Shown: positions 1-11,156, numbered from the stretch's first letter. The stretch is DNA of 64,000 nt from Notospermus geniculatus (GCA_002633025.1 NMRB01000572.1:37755-101754); one strand, 5' to 3'. Translations and numbers: made by a program. The notes: generated by a model not told the origin, from the sequence alone.

Positions 1-125
1 TTTTTCATGAATAAATAATTTCTTTCATGAACAAATATTTTTTTCATGAATGAATATTTTTCATTCATTCATGAATATTTACCATTCATGAATGATTATT
101 TACCATTCATGAATGAATATATTTT
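1..125. repeat. AT-rich short tandem repeat of an ATGAATGAAT-like word
   Basis: The first 125 bases are a degenerate array built on catgaatgaatattt and its reverse complement, so the region is both tandem and locally palindromic. The short reading frame across it translates to a repeated NEY/PFMN pattern and is a by-product of the repeat, not a gene. From 126 to 1051 I see nothing recognisable. Confidence 0.7.
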
Positions 126-1051
126 TGGAACAAAAATATTTTGTAGAATTGAATATTGCAACGAATATCATGCCATAGACGACCTCGAGATCTATTGCTT
201 CCTCGTCCATGGCTGTATTGGACATCAGAAATTTTTTCGCCTGCTTATATACTGCGTTTTACGTGTTTTTATGCACAAACGCACCTTCTATCGCAGTTAA
301 AAATCGCATATAGTGTGTGCATGCACAAATGCGATGACGCAAGCGTTGCCGCATGCGCCAGCGCAACGGCTCTAGTGTAGACCCACCCTTAGTAATGGTA
401 CTACAGCGCATCGAACTTCTGATGAAAATGATGGCGGATGACCCTGGATCGTCTCCCATACCATCTAGGCCTACATACACCGATATGCACTACAATCTGC
501 AGCGGACGTTAGCAGGGCAAAGGTCCAGTACATTCTGCATGTACATCATCATGTATATGATCATCACTATATTACAGACTGCCATAAGTTTTCCCTTCAA
601 ACAAATGCATGGAACTACACAAGAATGCTGTTGAACTCCGTGGAAGACACGGTTAGTTACTGGAGCAAGCATGATTGATCTGACATTGAAACCTCCCCAT
701 GCCATCCAAAAGCAATAATATCCATCGTCTGCTGACAGTGAACGCTTGTTTTCTGATTTAATGCTGCGTTATTAGAAAGCACGGTCGCTGGGGAGGCCCG
801 GTAATCATGGAATTGGTCGCTCTAGTGGAAGAAATGTTGAGTTGTTTGCAGACGATTGTCAAACATGGGAAGAAGGTCTTCTCTTATGACTTTGGAGATA
901 AAGGACTCGCAATATTGTGGTAGAAAAAAGCACTTAACTTTTAGGATTGGAAGACATTATGTCGGATTTTATCATTACAGCGCGCCACCTATTGGTCTGT
1001 GATGTTGTAAATTCAACATGGCGGATATTGGCCAATCAGACACTGTTTGTT

Positions 1052-1567
1052 ACAACGAAAGATCAGAGTAGGCCAATGTGTACTTCTGCTGAACGATTTT
1101 GCTATGATTCTCACATTCTCGACGCCGGGGACCGAAGGCAATTCTGCCATCTCTGGTATTGAACCGAGTGAGTAATAAAATTACCAGTATATCCGCCATC
1201 CATAATTCAATATGGGGATTGTTGATGCAGACTGATTCATTCGGAGTGTAATTATGATTCGCCATATCCGTTGCTCTTTTTCTAGTTGTGGAAAAACACC
1301 GTTCGCCGTTACAACGAGAGATCAGAGTAGGCCAATGTGTACTTCTGCTGAACGATTTTGCTATGATTCTCACATTCTCGACGCCGGGGACCGAAGGCAA
1401 TTCTGCCATCTCTGGTATTGAACCGAGTGAGTAATAAAATTACCAGTATATCCGCCATCCATAATTCAATATAGGGATTGTTGATGCAGACTGATTCATT
1501 CGGAGTGTAATTATGATTCGCCATATCCGTTGCTCTTTTTCTAGTTGTGGAAAAACACCGTTCGCCG
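1052..1567. repeat. Tandem duplication, 259-bp unit x2
   Basis: Bases 1052-1310 are repeated with very few changes at 1311-1567. Both copies begin at acaacga(a/g)agatcagag and run through ggaaaaacaccgttcgccg. The minus-strand reading frame spans both copies and repeats itself, which is expected from a duplicated sequence. High identity suggests a recent event or an assembly stutter. No gene is recognised in the unit. Confidence 0.9.
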
Positions 1568-2644
1568 CTCTAGGTGTACACTCCTTTCTTGCTGTATCTG
1601 GTGTTACAATATCTAATCGTTCCCAGATTTCATTGCACTACTTGCCGATATCCATTGATTAACCTGACAACACAACGAACGCTTTCATTAGTCAATTGGC
1701 TGGTATAGTATACTCCATCTTTCAAACAACGGATTTTATTACTTTGAAAGTCAGCCGTTGGTTTTGCAGTAGATAACTTATGATCTTGCCTCAAGACGGC
1801 TGGTCTCTCAAGACTCGCACGATGTCAGTTGAAATTAAGTGATGAAGACAAGAGCAACGGGAAAACAGAAAACGATCCTCGTGATTAATTACGTGACAAC
1901 GATTCTAACGCCGGAGTTACAGTTTTTGCCGCTTTTGATTGGCTGGCGGAATGCCTACGCGACGCCATGAATGTAACGATCGAAGCTGATTGGACGATGA
2001 TGGAGAATGTCGCAACCGATTGGATCCGATGAACTTCAGTTCTCGAACCTGATTGGACAAAGATTTCAGAAGGATATCTTGATTGGCGCCTGCAGTGAGA
2101 CGTATACAGGACAGGCGAGTTTGTACTTTAGTGGTAACAGACCATGCATGGTTCTCACGGAATGTAATAACTAGGATCCCGTTAAGAAATGACGTTATCT
2201 CACACCGGCAGCATCACGAAGGAGCTGACGGTATCTTTCTCAAGCCCCGAGCATGCGGCAGGGGTTGATCTATCACATCCATCCCGATGCCGTACACTGT
2301 ACCAATGAATATATTTATCCAGAAGTAATAGCCTATAACTGGGATGAAAGAGACGAAACGATATGAGAGATATGTTGTTGTTTGAGGAAATTGCCTTGAA
2401 AATGTTATGCAAATGACTGTGGTGGGGGCAGAGGTATTTACTGCTCGCTCGGATAACGTACTCTAGGGACGTTTTGTTGCGTATGCCGGCATCTCGTCAA
2501 ATCTCTACGGCGCCGAGAGGATGTACGAGACTGCGTCACCAGGCATCGATGCTACGGTTGTTAAGATGCTCTGGGAGCAAGAACTGCTTCATATCCGCGA
2601 ATAAAGACGTTGAACGTCATGACCTCGAGTCGTTCTGATGTGAT
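1568..2644. other. No gene seen; contains a cluster of TGATTGG words
   Basis: No convincing coding region. Between about 1937 and 2092 the word (t)gattgg occurs five times at roughly 30-40 base spacing (tgattggctgg, ctgattggacg, accgattggat, cctgattggac, ttgattggcgc). ATTGG is the reverse complement of a CCAAT box, but the regular spacing fits a decayed minisatellite equally well. Confidence 0.4.
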
Positions 2645-2917
2645 CTATATGTAGAGAAAGACAAAGAACGACGTTAGACGGCGCTGCAGCCGTCAGGATG
2701 ACCTCGAGTCGTAAGGAAAGTTCTTATTTTCTAGCAACCCACCAAAAAATGCGATTTTTTTAGAAGAACCATCCCCAGCTTCTCAAATATATAAGGTTTG
2801 CCAGGGTAAAATCATTGTATTTTCCCATAATATCATATTTACGGTCTTTATCTTGCGTATGTTTCGAGACAGAAGTAGGCCAAATGGTGATTTCTGTGGA
2901 AAAATGGTCGATGAGAC

Positions 2918-3233
2918 CGTAGCAGAGAGAGACGTTGGGCGGCGCTGCAGTAGTCAGTATATCTCGAGTCGTAGCTGAGAAAGACGTTGGGCGGCGCTGC
3001 AGTCGTCAGGAATATCTCACGTCGTAGCTGAGAGAGACGTTGGGCGGCGCTGCAGTCGTCAGTATATCTCGAGTCGTAGCTGAGAAAGACGTTGGGCGGC
3101 GCTGCAGTCGTCAGGAATATCTCTCGTCGTAGCTGAGAGAGACGTTGGGCGGCGCTGCAGTCGTCAGGAATATCTCACGTCGTACCTGAGAAAGACGTTG
3201 GGCGGCGCTGCAGTCGCCAGGATGATCTGCAGT
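2918..3233. repeat. Minisatellite, 52-53 bp unit x6
   Basis: Six tandem units each contain gacgttgggcggcgctgcag followed by a tcgtcag(g/t)atatctc segment. A diverged relative sits upstream at about 2650-2710. Units alternate between a gagaaagac/gagagagac start and a cagtatatctcgag/caggaatatctc end. This implies growth partly by dimer duplication. It ends about 410 bases before the start codon of the methyltransferase gene. Confidence 0.9.
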
Positions 3234-3314
3234 CAAGGACCACTGCCAATACAAAAGGACCAAGGTTTCAAGTTTTCCTCGCGAATATCTTTGCCTGGGA
3301 AGCCAAGAGAACAA

Positions 3315-3430
3315 ATAAATGTTTTCACTGGAATAAAATACATGTAGTCTTGTTTGCAAACATTTTAACAGGTGATTTTCTTGTTTAAACGTAAAACAGG
3401 GAACAGGAATGTACGGGGATGGATGTTACT
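3315..3430 (+). repeat. Direct repeat, left copy flanking the methyltransferase gene
   Basis: Bases 3315-3430 recur in the same orientation at 6408-6517, sharing ataaatgttttcactggaat at the start and cggggatggatgttact at the end, with a small indel (acatgt) and few substitutions. The pair brackets the methyltransferase gene, about 3.1 kb apart. The copies could be a dispersed repeat or remnants of a local duplication. Confidence 0.85.
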
Positions 3431-3644
3431 GATAAATTTAAAAACATGTGTCATTAGACATGGTAATAATGTCAATCATCAGGTGCTCGACGACATAAAC
3501 AGACTACGTGACATAGATCTGTCATCAGTGTGATTTATTCCAGACTTTCTCCGCCCCGAATTTTTTCTTATCGACTCATTCCCAAAAAAAACAAGGAAGC
3601 CCAAGGCCGGGACAGCCAGGCCCAGGCCACCAAGTCCCGAGAAC

Positions 3645-5199
3645 ATGGCGGAGGTTGATGCTCTTCTCAGTGGAATGATGTGGAAAGTAGGCCTACTGCT
3701 GCTTTTGGCCGTTGTTGCCTTCATCTACAAGATCTTCAGACCTGGCAATAACAGCTTTTTCAGGGACTTGAGTAATAGAGCCAATGCCTTCTTGGTCCAC
3801 ATTCACATGGATTACTTTTTCTGCAGACTCAAGCTATACAATGAGGTGAAAACTTCCTTGTTTTCTGCAATGGGTAATCGTCCACTCAACATTGTGGAGA
3901 TTGGAATTGGAACTGGGACCAACTTTGAATGGTATCCTGAAGGGAGTAAAGTTACTGGCATTGAACCAAATGTTTATTTTGAGCCGTACATGAGGAAAAA
4001 TCAGAAGAAGAGCAGCAAGAAGATTGAAGCTGAATTCACGAGTGGGTTTGGAGAAAACATGGAGTCTATTGATGAAAATTCAATGGATGCAGTTGTTATT
4101 TCTGAAGTTCTCTGCTCTGTGAACAATGTTGGTGACGTCTTGAAGGAAGCAAAGAGAGTTCTGAAGAAAGTAAGTGTTGATAGCCGATCGACGTCAGAAA
4201 GCCGTCATATTGCTGTTCAAGCAGTGAAGTATCGCTGAATGTGCGCTATGGTAATCAAACCCAAATGATAGCCTATGTTATTTTTAAATAATATGAAATA
4301 GAAGTCGGGTTTCTAAGGTGGAAGACATTGCTTCCTACCAGATTTGAAACCACGGACCCTCGCATAAGGCATCAATCGCCAGCACTAAGGGGCAGCACCC
4401 CTTAAACCACTAGGCCAAATCCCAATCTTCAAAAAAAGATGGTTCAATGGCCCATGTTTAAACGAGGCGTCTATTTTTAAATAACATATTAAAACTAGTT
4501 GATTAAACTAGTTGATTAAAATCAACTAGTTCTGCAGTGAAAAACTGATAGGGCCTAGTTGTGGTTGTTTTTTTACTCTTGGAATGCAACTTTTTTATAG
4601 TTTGACCACCTCCCTGATGGCAACCACTATTTTTCACTGAGTTCACCTCATGTTCACAGTTTAGGTGGAGGAGGCTCAAGAGGCTATACCTGCCGACTCA
4701 AAAAAGTATAGCGCTCATTTTCATGTGATAAATGCCACCTCCCAGACATCTGGGCGTCTAAGGCTAAGAATCCATTCACGCGATTTTCTTGCCGCCGCGT
4801 TGGTCGTGGACAAAGGATGCGACATCGCGCGGCACGAAAATCGCGTGAATGGATTCTTAGCCTAAAACATCAATTCCGTGCTCGCTTGGTGAATCAGTAT
4901 CACAAGACTGATTGAATAATATGCATAAAATACGTCACTTCAAATGTCTTTTTCAGGATGGTGTTATCTACCTTCTCCAGCATGATGCCGGCAAGAAAGG
5001 CACATGGATGTACACCCTCCAGAAGCTGTTCGACCCGATGCAAAAGTGCTGCTTCAACTGTGACGTGTTTGTCGATCTTTCTCCTCTTTACCAGATGGGA
5101 TTCGCTGAGGTGAATGTACAGAAAGTGAACATCAATTCGATAGCTTTCGTTGGGATGCCACATATAATCCCACACTCGTTTGGAACATGCAAGAAATAG
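3645..5199 (+). CDS. TMT1/METTL7-like SAM-dependent methyltransferase, two exons
   Basis: Coding exon 1 is 3645-4169 and exon 2 is 4957-5199. The intron has a GTAAGT donor at 4170 and a TTTTTCAG acceptor ending 4956, phase 0, giving 255 aa; human METTL7A/B are about 244 aa. Residues 13-28 form an N-terminal hydrophobic membrane anchor. The class I methyltransferase core follows: glycine-rich SAM motif I (VEIGIGTGTNF, 84-94), the acidic loop GIEPN (105-109), and MDAVVISEVLCSV (147-159). Exon 2 opens with DGVIYLLQHDAG and closes with a VGMPHIIPHSFGTCK tail, matching the family's VLxxGG...EH and ...GPHI...G.A.K layout. The human relatives are ER/lipid-droplet membrane enzymes that methylate alkyl thiols; the same role here is inferred. 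The ATG at 3645 has an acceptable context (gaacATGG). Identification is strong at family level; assignment to one human paralogue is not possible. Confidence 0.93.
4292..4471 (-). mobile_element. tRNA-derived SINE in the methyltransferase intron
   Basis: Read on the minus strand, this segment has an A-box-like tggcctagtgg (4408-4418), a long variable-arm-like spacer, and a B-box-like ggtttcaaatc (around 4340-4352). This is the layout of a tRNA-Leu/Ser-headed SINE. It matches the plus-strand copy at 49274-49430, including the upstream ctttttttgaagat segment and the tail cccg(a)ctTCTATTT. A 13-bp direct repeat tatttttaaataa at 4279-4291 and 4472-4484 brackets it and is a plausible target-site duplication. 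Confidence 0.8.
4759..4866. mobile_element. Short hairpin MITE in the methyltransferase intron
   Basis: Near-perfect inverted repeats of about 27 bp (aggctaagaatccattcacg at the left, reverse complement ending 4864) enclose about 50 bases. It lies inside the intron, 90 bases before the acceptor of exon 2. Transcripts of the intron should form a stem-loop here. Confidence 0.75.
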
Positions 5200-5872
5200 G
5201 AGTACGTTTTTGTGTGGCACAACAGGTGTGGCACTAGGAATCAGCGTCCTAGGAATGCAGATCAAACGATAGCCTTCAGGACTCATGATTCTGTTTCAGG
5301 CATTGCTTCAGAACACGTTATGCAACAACTGAAACCTACAACATATGTAATTCATAACAGATTACAGTGTGTTTGAGGTCACTCCGGACAGTTATAACAT
5401 ACCATTGTCACCTGTAAAACTGTCATACGACAAAGTTGTGCACAAAATAACAAGTGGTCCTTAACTTATCTTATCACTTTACAAATATTCATATACATGT
5501 ATATCATATACATATTCATATATTGTGTGTCGTTCTATATTGGATATCTTTACAAATATTCACGTGTATTTCTTATCATCACTTTTACTAAAAGAAAGTA
5601 TTTTCATGTTATCAATGGTGCAGGAATCAGAAGATATAACTGAAATATCTTTTGATGAAGGCAGAGGGAGATGATGTTTCAAATCTGATGTGAACTTGTA
5701 AGTTGTTATAATGCTTGGCTGAAACATTGAAAGCTTTATTGATGAAATATTTCTTATGGCTTTATGTTAGGAGATTGATTCAAGCAGTTGTTGATTTTTA
5801 CCTACATGTATATCTGCCAGTGATTGTTCATTTAAAATTTTACGCCTGCATGTATTATAAAGAATAAACTTT

Positions 5873-5878
5873 GTTTAA
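5873..5878 (+). promoter_or_regulatory. Candidate poly(A) signal of the methyltransferase gene
   Basis: AATAAA about 675 bases after the stop codon at 5199, followed by a T-rich stretch (ctttgtttaaaaaatgtgg). The intervening 5200-5872 is AT-rich with no reading frame of interest and is most simply the 3' UTR. No earlier AATAAA was noticed on this strand. Confidence 0.5.
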
Positions 5879-6407
5879 AAAATGTGGTTCACTTAACTTT
5901 GTTGTCCAAATGGTTTTGCTTTATGGGGACCTGCAGTTCCCCCTGCAGACCTGCATATTGTGGCCCTTCAACCCTATAGGCCTAACCCTACCTAGGGGAA
6001 TTGGAATCCCCAGTGCCTTCTCAAACCATGACCATGTGTAGAAATGACTTATTGTAAGTTTCTAACGAGTCGTATCTCATCAGAAATTAGGCCTATATAA
6101 GAGTGACTAGTGTCAGCTAGAATGTTGGCAAACTTTCTGCGCCACGGTCTTCCCGACGAAGGTCTCATCGACCAGTTTTTCATAATTCCGGGTTCTTTCC
6201 TCCAACAGATTAGTTCTTTAAAAATATGAGATTCTACCCTCTAACGGTGCAGATGTGAGCCCGTTAGGGCTATTGTATAATGAAATGTGTTATTTTGTAG
6301 AAGAAGCGATAGAGAAACTATTTTACCCAAAATAAATTGAATGTGAGTAGCGATATTTGGTGATTCATCCATGGAATTATACGGTGCCTCTCACGGCGCG
6401 AATACCC

Positions 6408-6517
6408 ATAAATGTTTTCACTGGAATAAAATAGTCTTGTTTGCAAACATTTTAACAGGTGATCTTCTTGTTTAAACGTAAAACAGGGTTCAGGAATGTA
6501 CGGGGATGGATGTTACT
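6408..6517 (+). repeat. Direct repeat, right copy flanking the methyltransferase gene
   Basis: Same-orientation copy of 3315-3430 with a few substitutions. Homology stops abruptly after ggatgttact on both sides. Confidence 0.85.
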
Positions 6518-6602
6518 TTTTCTGCTGATGGTTGGAGGCAAATAAACACGAGTTGATCTTACAGACAAGATTTTTATGTTCCGTCGAATGCTTATAGAGA
6601 GT

Positions 6603-6802
6603 TTAAAGGACCACGGTATTGCCACTTTTTCTCGACAGCCGGCGCCACCGCGCCACTCTCCAACCCAGGGACTAACTACGTTGTCGGCGAATTGAGCTGA
6701 TTTACTACGTACATTTTGTAATGCATTTTTGTAGTTCGTATCACTGCCGCCTGGTGGCTCCCTCTGCGTCGGCATTAAAATAACAATACCTTGCTCCTTT
6801 AA
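6603..6802. mobile_element. TTAA-flanked MITE, copy 1
   Basis: Bounded by TTAA at 6603-6606 and 6799-6802 with short terminal repeats AAGGACC.../...GCTCCT. The interior (ctcgacagccggcgc, ccactctccaacccagggac, ctacgttgtcggcgaat, gccgcctggtggctccctct) is shared with 7158-7387. The TTAA target is typical of piggyBac-superfamily non-autonomous elements; no transposase is encoded. Confidence 0.7.
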
Positions 6803-7157
6803 GAGTAACTGTTATTTGCTGACTTGGCGAAACCACAATTACATGTTTCGCTTCACGTCCTCTTCGATATTTCAACTTTCAATACATTCACAAGTGTTTT
6901 CGACAGCCACAGCGAGTTTGCCAGTGATATCCAGCCACAAGATCGATAAACAAACAGCAGAGCGTACGATTCATGCTGTGGCCAGACCTTCATCATGTCT
7001 CTCCTCCATCACTCTCGAAACCTATTGATTCCACTCTGATAGGTTATTGATGACATGCTGGCGAGATGCATTATGGGGGATTAAGTGTCACCTCGCGGTG
7101 CGGGAGTTCAAGGTTATATTTATGACTTTTTTAGGTGCTGTCACTCGACACAAAACT

Positions 7158-7387
7158 TTAAGGCGCCCGGTATTGCCATCTTTTCTCGACAGCCGGCGCT
7201 ATCATCGCCGCGCGCGCCACTCTCCAACCCCAGGAACTAACTACGTTGTCGGCGAATGGACATGATTTACTCCAAAATACATTTTTGGAATGTTCTTTTT
7301 TTGTAGTTCGTATTGCTGCCGCTAGGTGGCTCCCTCTACGTCGGCAGTCAAAATACCGGTAAGAGATCACAATCCGTGCTCCTTTAA
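7158..7387. mobile_element. TTAA-flanked MITE, copy 2
   Basis: Second copy of the family at 6603-6802, in the same orientation, bounded by TTAA at 7158 and 7384, with AAGGCGCCCGG at the left and GCTCCTTTAA at the right. It differs by several small indels, including an extra GC-rich segment, so the two copies are independent insertions or an old duplication. Confidence 0.7.
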
Positions 7388-8520
7388 GTGAGAAAAAGTT
7401 TTTAAAAACTATTATTCTGTTCCTTTTCGGGAATTTCCCCTTGCATCAGGAAGGTCTTGTTTGGTAGGCCTTACTCATTCATGACGAACCTTAGAGATAT
7501 GTCGGTATTTTCCCAATCGGGGCAGCCAGTTTTCGCTCCCCAGTTCTCCGAACAATAACCTCATGCGTCTCTTCAAGCCCAACGTTTACTTAATTAAGCA
7601 CTAAACGAATTCAATTATTCATATTAAGTACAATTAACCAGAGAGTTGATAGATCTTCGGAATATTTAGTCGGCTCTGACGTATCAGCACACGAGAACGT
7701 GCGCAGAAACGAGATGCGCCGATGCTTTGATGCAAATTCGTCACTNGTTCATTAAGAATCAATTTTCCTTAATGTATCTTTCGTTGGAATGGATGTTTAA
7801 CAATGTTTGGCTACTGGCGGATTGATTTTCTTCGATCGCGGAGGGAAATTGGGTCACGTTTCTGTCTAATCTGTAAATGGGTTTTCCTTCGCAGACAATC
7901 ACGGTTGGATGGGCCTTCTGATTGGTGGATTAGGAACCAATTAGAAAGCGCAGATAAGATTCCATGCATACGTCTTTTACTGTGTAGCGAAAATTCAGAA
8001 TTTGTGCACGCTTCGGGGCAGGAATCATGGCAAAATCAGAAATTTTCTCAGGATCGGAGACAGAGTAGCATATTTCGTGCACATCCGAGTTATCTAACAC
8101 CCAGAGCCTCGTTTTCGGATGTCATCGACATCATCACTCAATCTCTATCAATATTTTGTCGTTTCAGATAGAACAGCCAAGACTGAAGAGAAGATCCGCA
8201 GTGAATAATTCCATCTTTGCGAGTGGATTAATATGGTACTGACTAAGATGGATGACTCTGGCTCATGTGACAATCACAGACGTCGGGACGTCAGTCGCCA
8301 GATCGGCAAATGATCTCGTGATCAAGCACGTCATTTGCATATCACGTGACTCAGGGTCGTCTGCTTCAAGAAGACAATCTCGAGCGAGACGCTGGTGATG
8401 AATAAGTTGATGTTTTTCAGAATCTCGTCTGCTAGTAAACTGATGAGAAACGTAAACATTTGTCACGTGTGAAAGTGACATCAGCAAGACACTGGCCCAC
8501 TGTTTCTTCACGATTTTTTT
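7388..8520. other. No gene seen; one N at 7746
   Basis: A 122-codon frame at 7803-8171 has no recognisable domain, no conserved composition and no good start context, so I do not call it. A single undetermined base (N) is at 7746. The last 60 bases before 8545 are pyrimidine-rich and end ctggtctgcag, a good splice acceptor. Confidence 0.4.
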
Positions 8521-8554
8521 CATATTGGATTTCTGGTCTGCAGATGCAGCAAAG

Positions 8555-9151
8555 ATGATGTACAACGCGAACATTGACATTCATCGACTTCAGCCGCAGC
8601 CGCCCAAGAACGCTATGGGATCGTGGTGCCGACTGAGCATGGCCAGCGGAGTCGCCATGTGTATTTTCTCCATGACTACCTACCTTTTCGGGATCAAAGG
8701 TTGGGGGACGGAAATGATGACCCTGGTGTCAATCGGGGATGGATTTTTTCTCATTCTAACAGGGATTATTTCATACGAAATTTTCAAAATGCCTTATAGC
8801 CAATGGAGATTCTTCGCCTATATATGGGCGTTGTTGTGTGTGCCGTTTTCCGTAGCGGTTATCGTTGTGGGTTGTTTTGCGATTCCTTGGGAAGTAAACG
8901 CAGTGGACACGGGAATGGTTCGCGAAGTCACCTACGGGAAAGTCCGCATTGGATTATACGTTGTTTTGATCCTTTGCGCATGCGCGTCATTGTTTTGCAC
9001 GTTCGCGATGCTGAGTGCAGGGTATGAGATATTAAAAGCTAAAAAACCGCCAAGAAAAATGTTTTATAATACAATTCCCCGTTATCATCATGATTATGAT
9101 GACTTTCTATACCTGCAAAGTGCCAGGGTACGAGGCACGACGGAGTGCTAG
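8555..9151 (+). CDS. Four-pass membrane protein, function unknown
   Basis: Reading from the first of two adjacent ATGs (8555 and 8558) gives 198 aa. Hydrophobic segments at about 27-47, 56-77, 86-110 and 131-157 predict four membrane spans with a short loop between spans 1 and 2 and a longer loop (residues 111-130) between spans 3 and 4. N- and C-tails are then on the same side, as in MS4A/CD20-like and other tetraspan groups. Basic residues (GKVR, KAKKPPRK) flank the fourth span on both sides. The C-tail has a tyrosine-rich acidic patch (YHHDYDDFLYL). I do not recognise the family. A splice acceptor ending ctgcag at 8545 lies ten bases before the ATG. The frame stays open upstream to that point, so the exon may be an internal or last coding exon rather than the whole gene. 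Confidence 0.72.
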   Translation: MMYNANIDIHRLQPQPPKNAMGSWCRLSMASGVAMCIFSMTTYLFGIKGWGTEMMTLVSIGDGFFLILTGIISYEIFKMPYSQWRFFAYIWALLCVPFSVAVIVVGCFAIPWEVNAVDTGMVREVTYGKVRIGLYVVLILCACASLFCTFAMLSAGYEILKAKKPPRKMFYNTIPRYHHDYDDFLYLQSARVRGTTEC

Positions 9152-10163
9152 CCCGGAGACCGGATAAATCCCTCCGGTGGTAAAAGCTGATATCTTAACT
9201 AGTTGTCAGTGGGGATGAGGTCATTTGAAGTAATAGCCAGAGTCTGCAGTAAAGTGTACTTTGTAGTATAAGAGAGAGCTGTCACTTTGATCACTCATCG
9301 CCCCACCGTTCACAAGTGGGCCTAGATGCGAGTTTTTACCATTGGTAGAAATGTTGTGCTGACGATTACGAGCGTCTGCGATCGTACCACAGTCGGAAAA
9401 TCAGTTCATTCGGTTTGATTCCTCCTCCCATACATATTAGTGTTTACTCCTAAGACCTACACCTACACCTACACCCCAAGGGCTATCCTGATTTAAAAGA
9501 ATGACCTGCCATCTATCGGCGAGAGGTGCAACAACAACACTATATAAAACGTTCTGATTGGTCCCTCGATTGTAACAAGCGCTATGATTGGCGGCTTCAC
9601 AGCAGGAGACGCTCTGATTCTTCTGTTTTGTGAGTCAGGATTGGCACTCAGTTCTTATCTGGGCTCGAAGATCGAGAGTGGAATTCTGCTGGCCGATTTT
9701 TACTTTATTTATTGATTTGTTCAGCCAGGAATTACCATTTGAGGACAGTGAATGAAAGAAGAGCAGTTTCGGCACCGTGTTCTAGACGCCTGGCGTAAAT
9801 CTCCGACATCTAAAGTTGCACAGCTGCGTAGGCCTATCGGTAGGCTATTGTATTTACACACCCATATACATACTGTACATATATGTAAAAAAGGTTTGAC
9901 AATAAATAATTTTTGAAGAACGCCATGTTTTATGCTGCTCTTGTGATTGGTTCGTCTGCACGACTGCTCAGGTGAAACGGCCAATCGAGTCTCTGATTGG
10001 ATGGGCCACAGCGTCGTAATTTGCTCACACCAACACTGTAGCGTATGTACAATGCAACGCAAAATACATTTTCCATGAAAATGGCTGGATGCATTGCTTC
10101 AAAAGAGCATTCTCGTTTGAAATGTTTCTCGAACAGCAGACTACGCCATCTGATCGCAGCCAA
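9152..10163. other. No gene seen; candidate AATAAA and TGATTGG words
   Basis: Contains an AATAAA at 9901-9906, about 750 bases after the stop of the four-pass protein, a weak candidate poly(A) signal. Between 9555 and 10005 there are repeated tgattgg words (ctgattggtcc, atgattggcgg, gtgattggttc, ctgattggatg), similar to the cluster near 2 kb. Nothing else is recognised. Confidence 0.35.
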
Positions 10164-10930
10164 GTTAACTAATAGTCAGCCAGCCAAAACCTCTAATATA
10201 ACTTTTGATGGCATTGGATGTTAAAGTTGTTCCAATGGGTAGGTAAGTATGACTATGAAATTGCCTTTCAGAATCAACCGTTGGCCAAGGTGATTTTGAC
10301 CTCTGAAGGTCAAATTTCAAGGTCAGAGGTCAATAACTGACTTTACCATTGGACTCAAGAACTGAGCTTTGTACAGGAGAATGGGACCCGATGTACAGCT
10401 AACCTTTAAACGGTTGGATTTACACCCCATAAATGTATTACCAACAGATAGAAACATGGTGCCTCTTAATCACATGAGCATGTTTTTGTAGTTTTTAACC
10501 AGTTACGTAACTGGGAACGGCGGTTTTATGTACTTTGACCCATTTTATGTTAATTTAGAAAACAACGTCATTTCTTATTACGTAACAACCGAAAACAATT
10601 AAAAACATGCTTATTTGATTAAGAGGCACCATGTTTCTATCTGTTGGTAATACATTTATGGGGTGTAAATCCAACCGTTCAAAAGTTAGCTGTACATCGG
10701 GTCCCATTCTCCTGTACAAAGCTCAGTTCTTGGGTCCAATGACAAAGTCAGTTATTTGACCTTTGACATTGAAATTTGACCTTCAGAGGTCAAAATCGCC
10801 TTGGCCAACGGGTGATTCTGAAAGTTCATTACATGACCTTACTTACCCATGCATTGGAACAACTTTAACATCCGATGCCATCAACACTTTTATTAGAGGT
10901 CTTTTTGGGTATTGGCTGGCTGACTATAAC
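10164..10930. mobile_element. Long foldback element, about 767 bp
   Basis: Two inverted arms of roughly 330 bp (left about 10164-10490, right about 10599-10930) flank an unrelated centre of about 100 bases. The outer ends are gtta(act)atagtcagccagcc and its reverse complement ggctggctgactataac. Matching inner landmarks include atgtacagctaac/gttagctgtacat and aaacatggtgcctcttaatc/gattaagaggcaccatgttt. Arms differ by scattered substitutions and small indels, so it is not recent. Each arm carries several tgacctt/aaggtca half-sites (AGGTCA type), for example gacctctgaaggtcaaattt. It ends about 230 bases before the first coding exon of the TPPP-like gene. Confidence 0.85.
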
Positions 10931-11156
10931 TTTTCTTCCCCACCATGCCAGCTGGAAGTCGCCATGCAGATCGTGACGTCAAAATGTCATGACGTGACCT
11001 CGACGTCTGTCAGCGCTTTACAAACCGCTGAGGAGTCACGGTGAGTGGTAGCATGCAGACAGGTCTGTGCCAATAGGCCTACTGCTGACCAAATCAGTAG
11101 AGAGGTTGGGCAGATGTCCTCGGATCCGGTAAATCTCGATTTTCAATTCTTTTCAG

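Noticed and set aside
11113-11131. ATG upstream of the TPPP start followed by a possible GTAAAT donor at 11129
   Set aside because: Joining it to 11157 would need an intron of under 30 bases, too short for animals. The ATG at 11157 right after a TTTTCAG acceptor explains the gene better.
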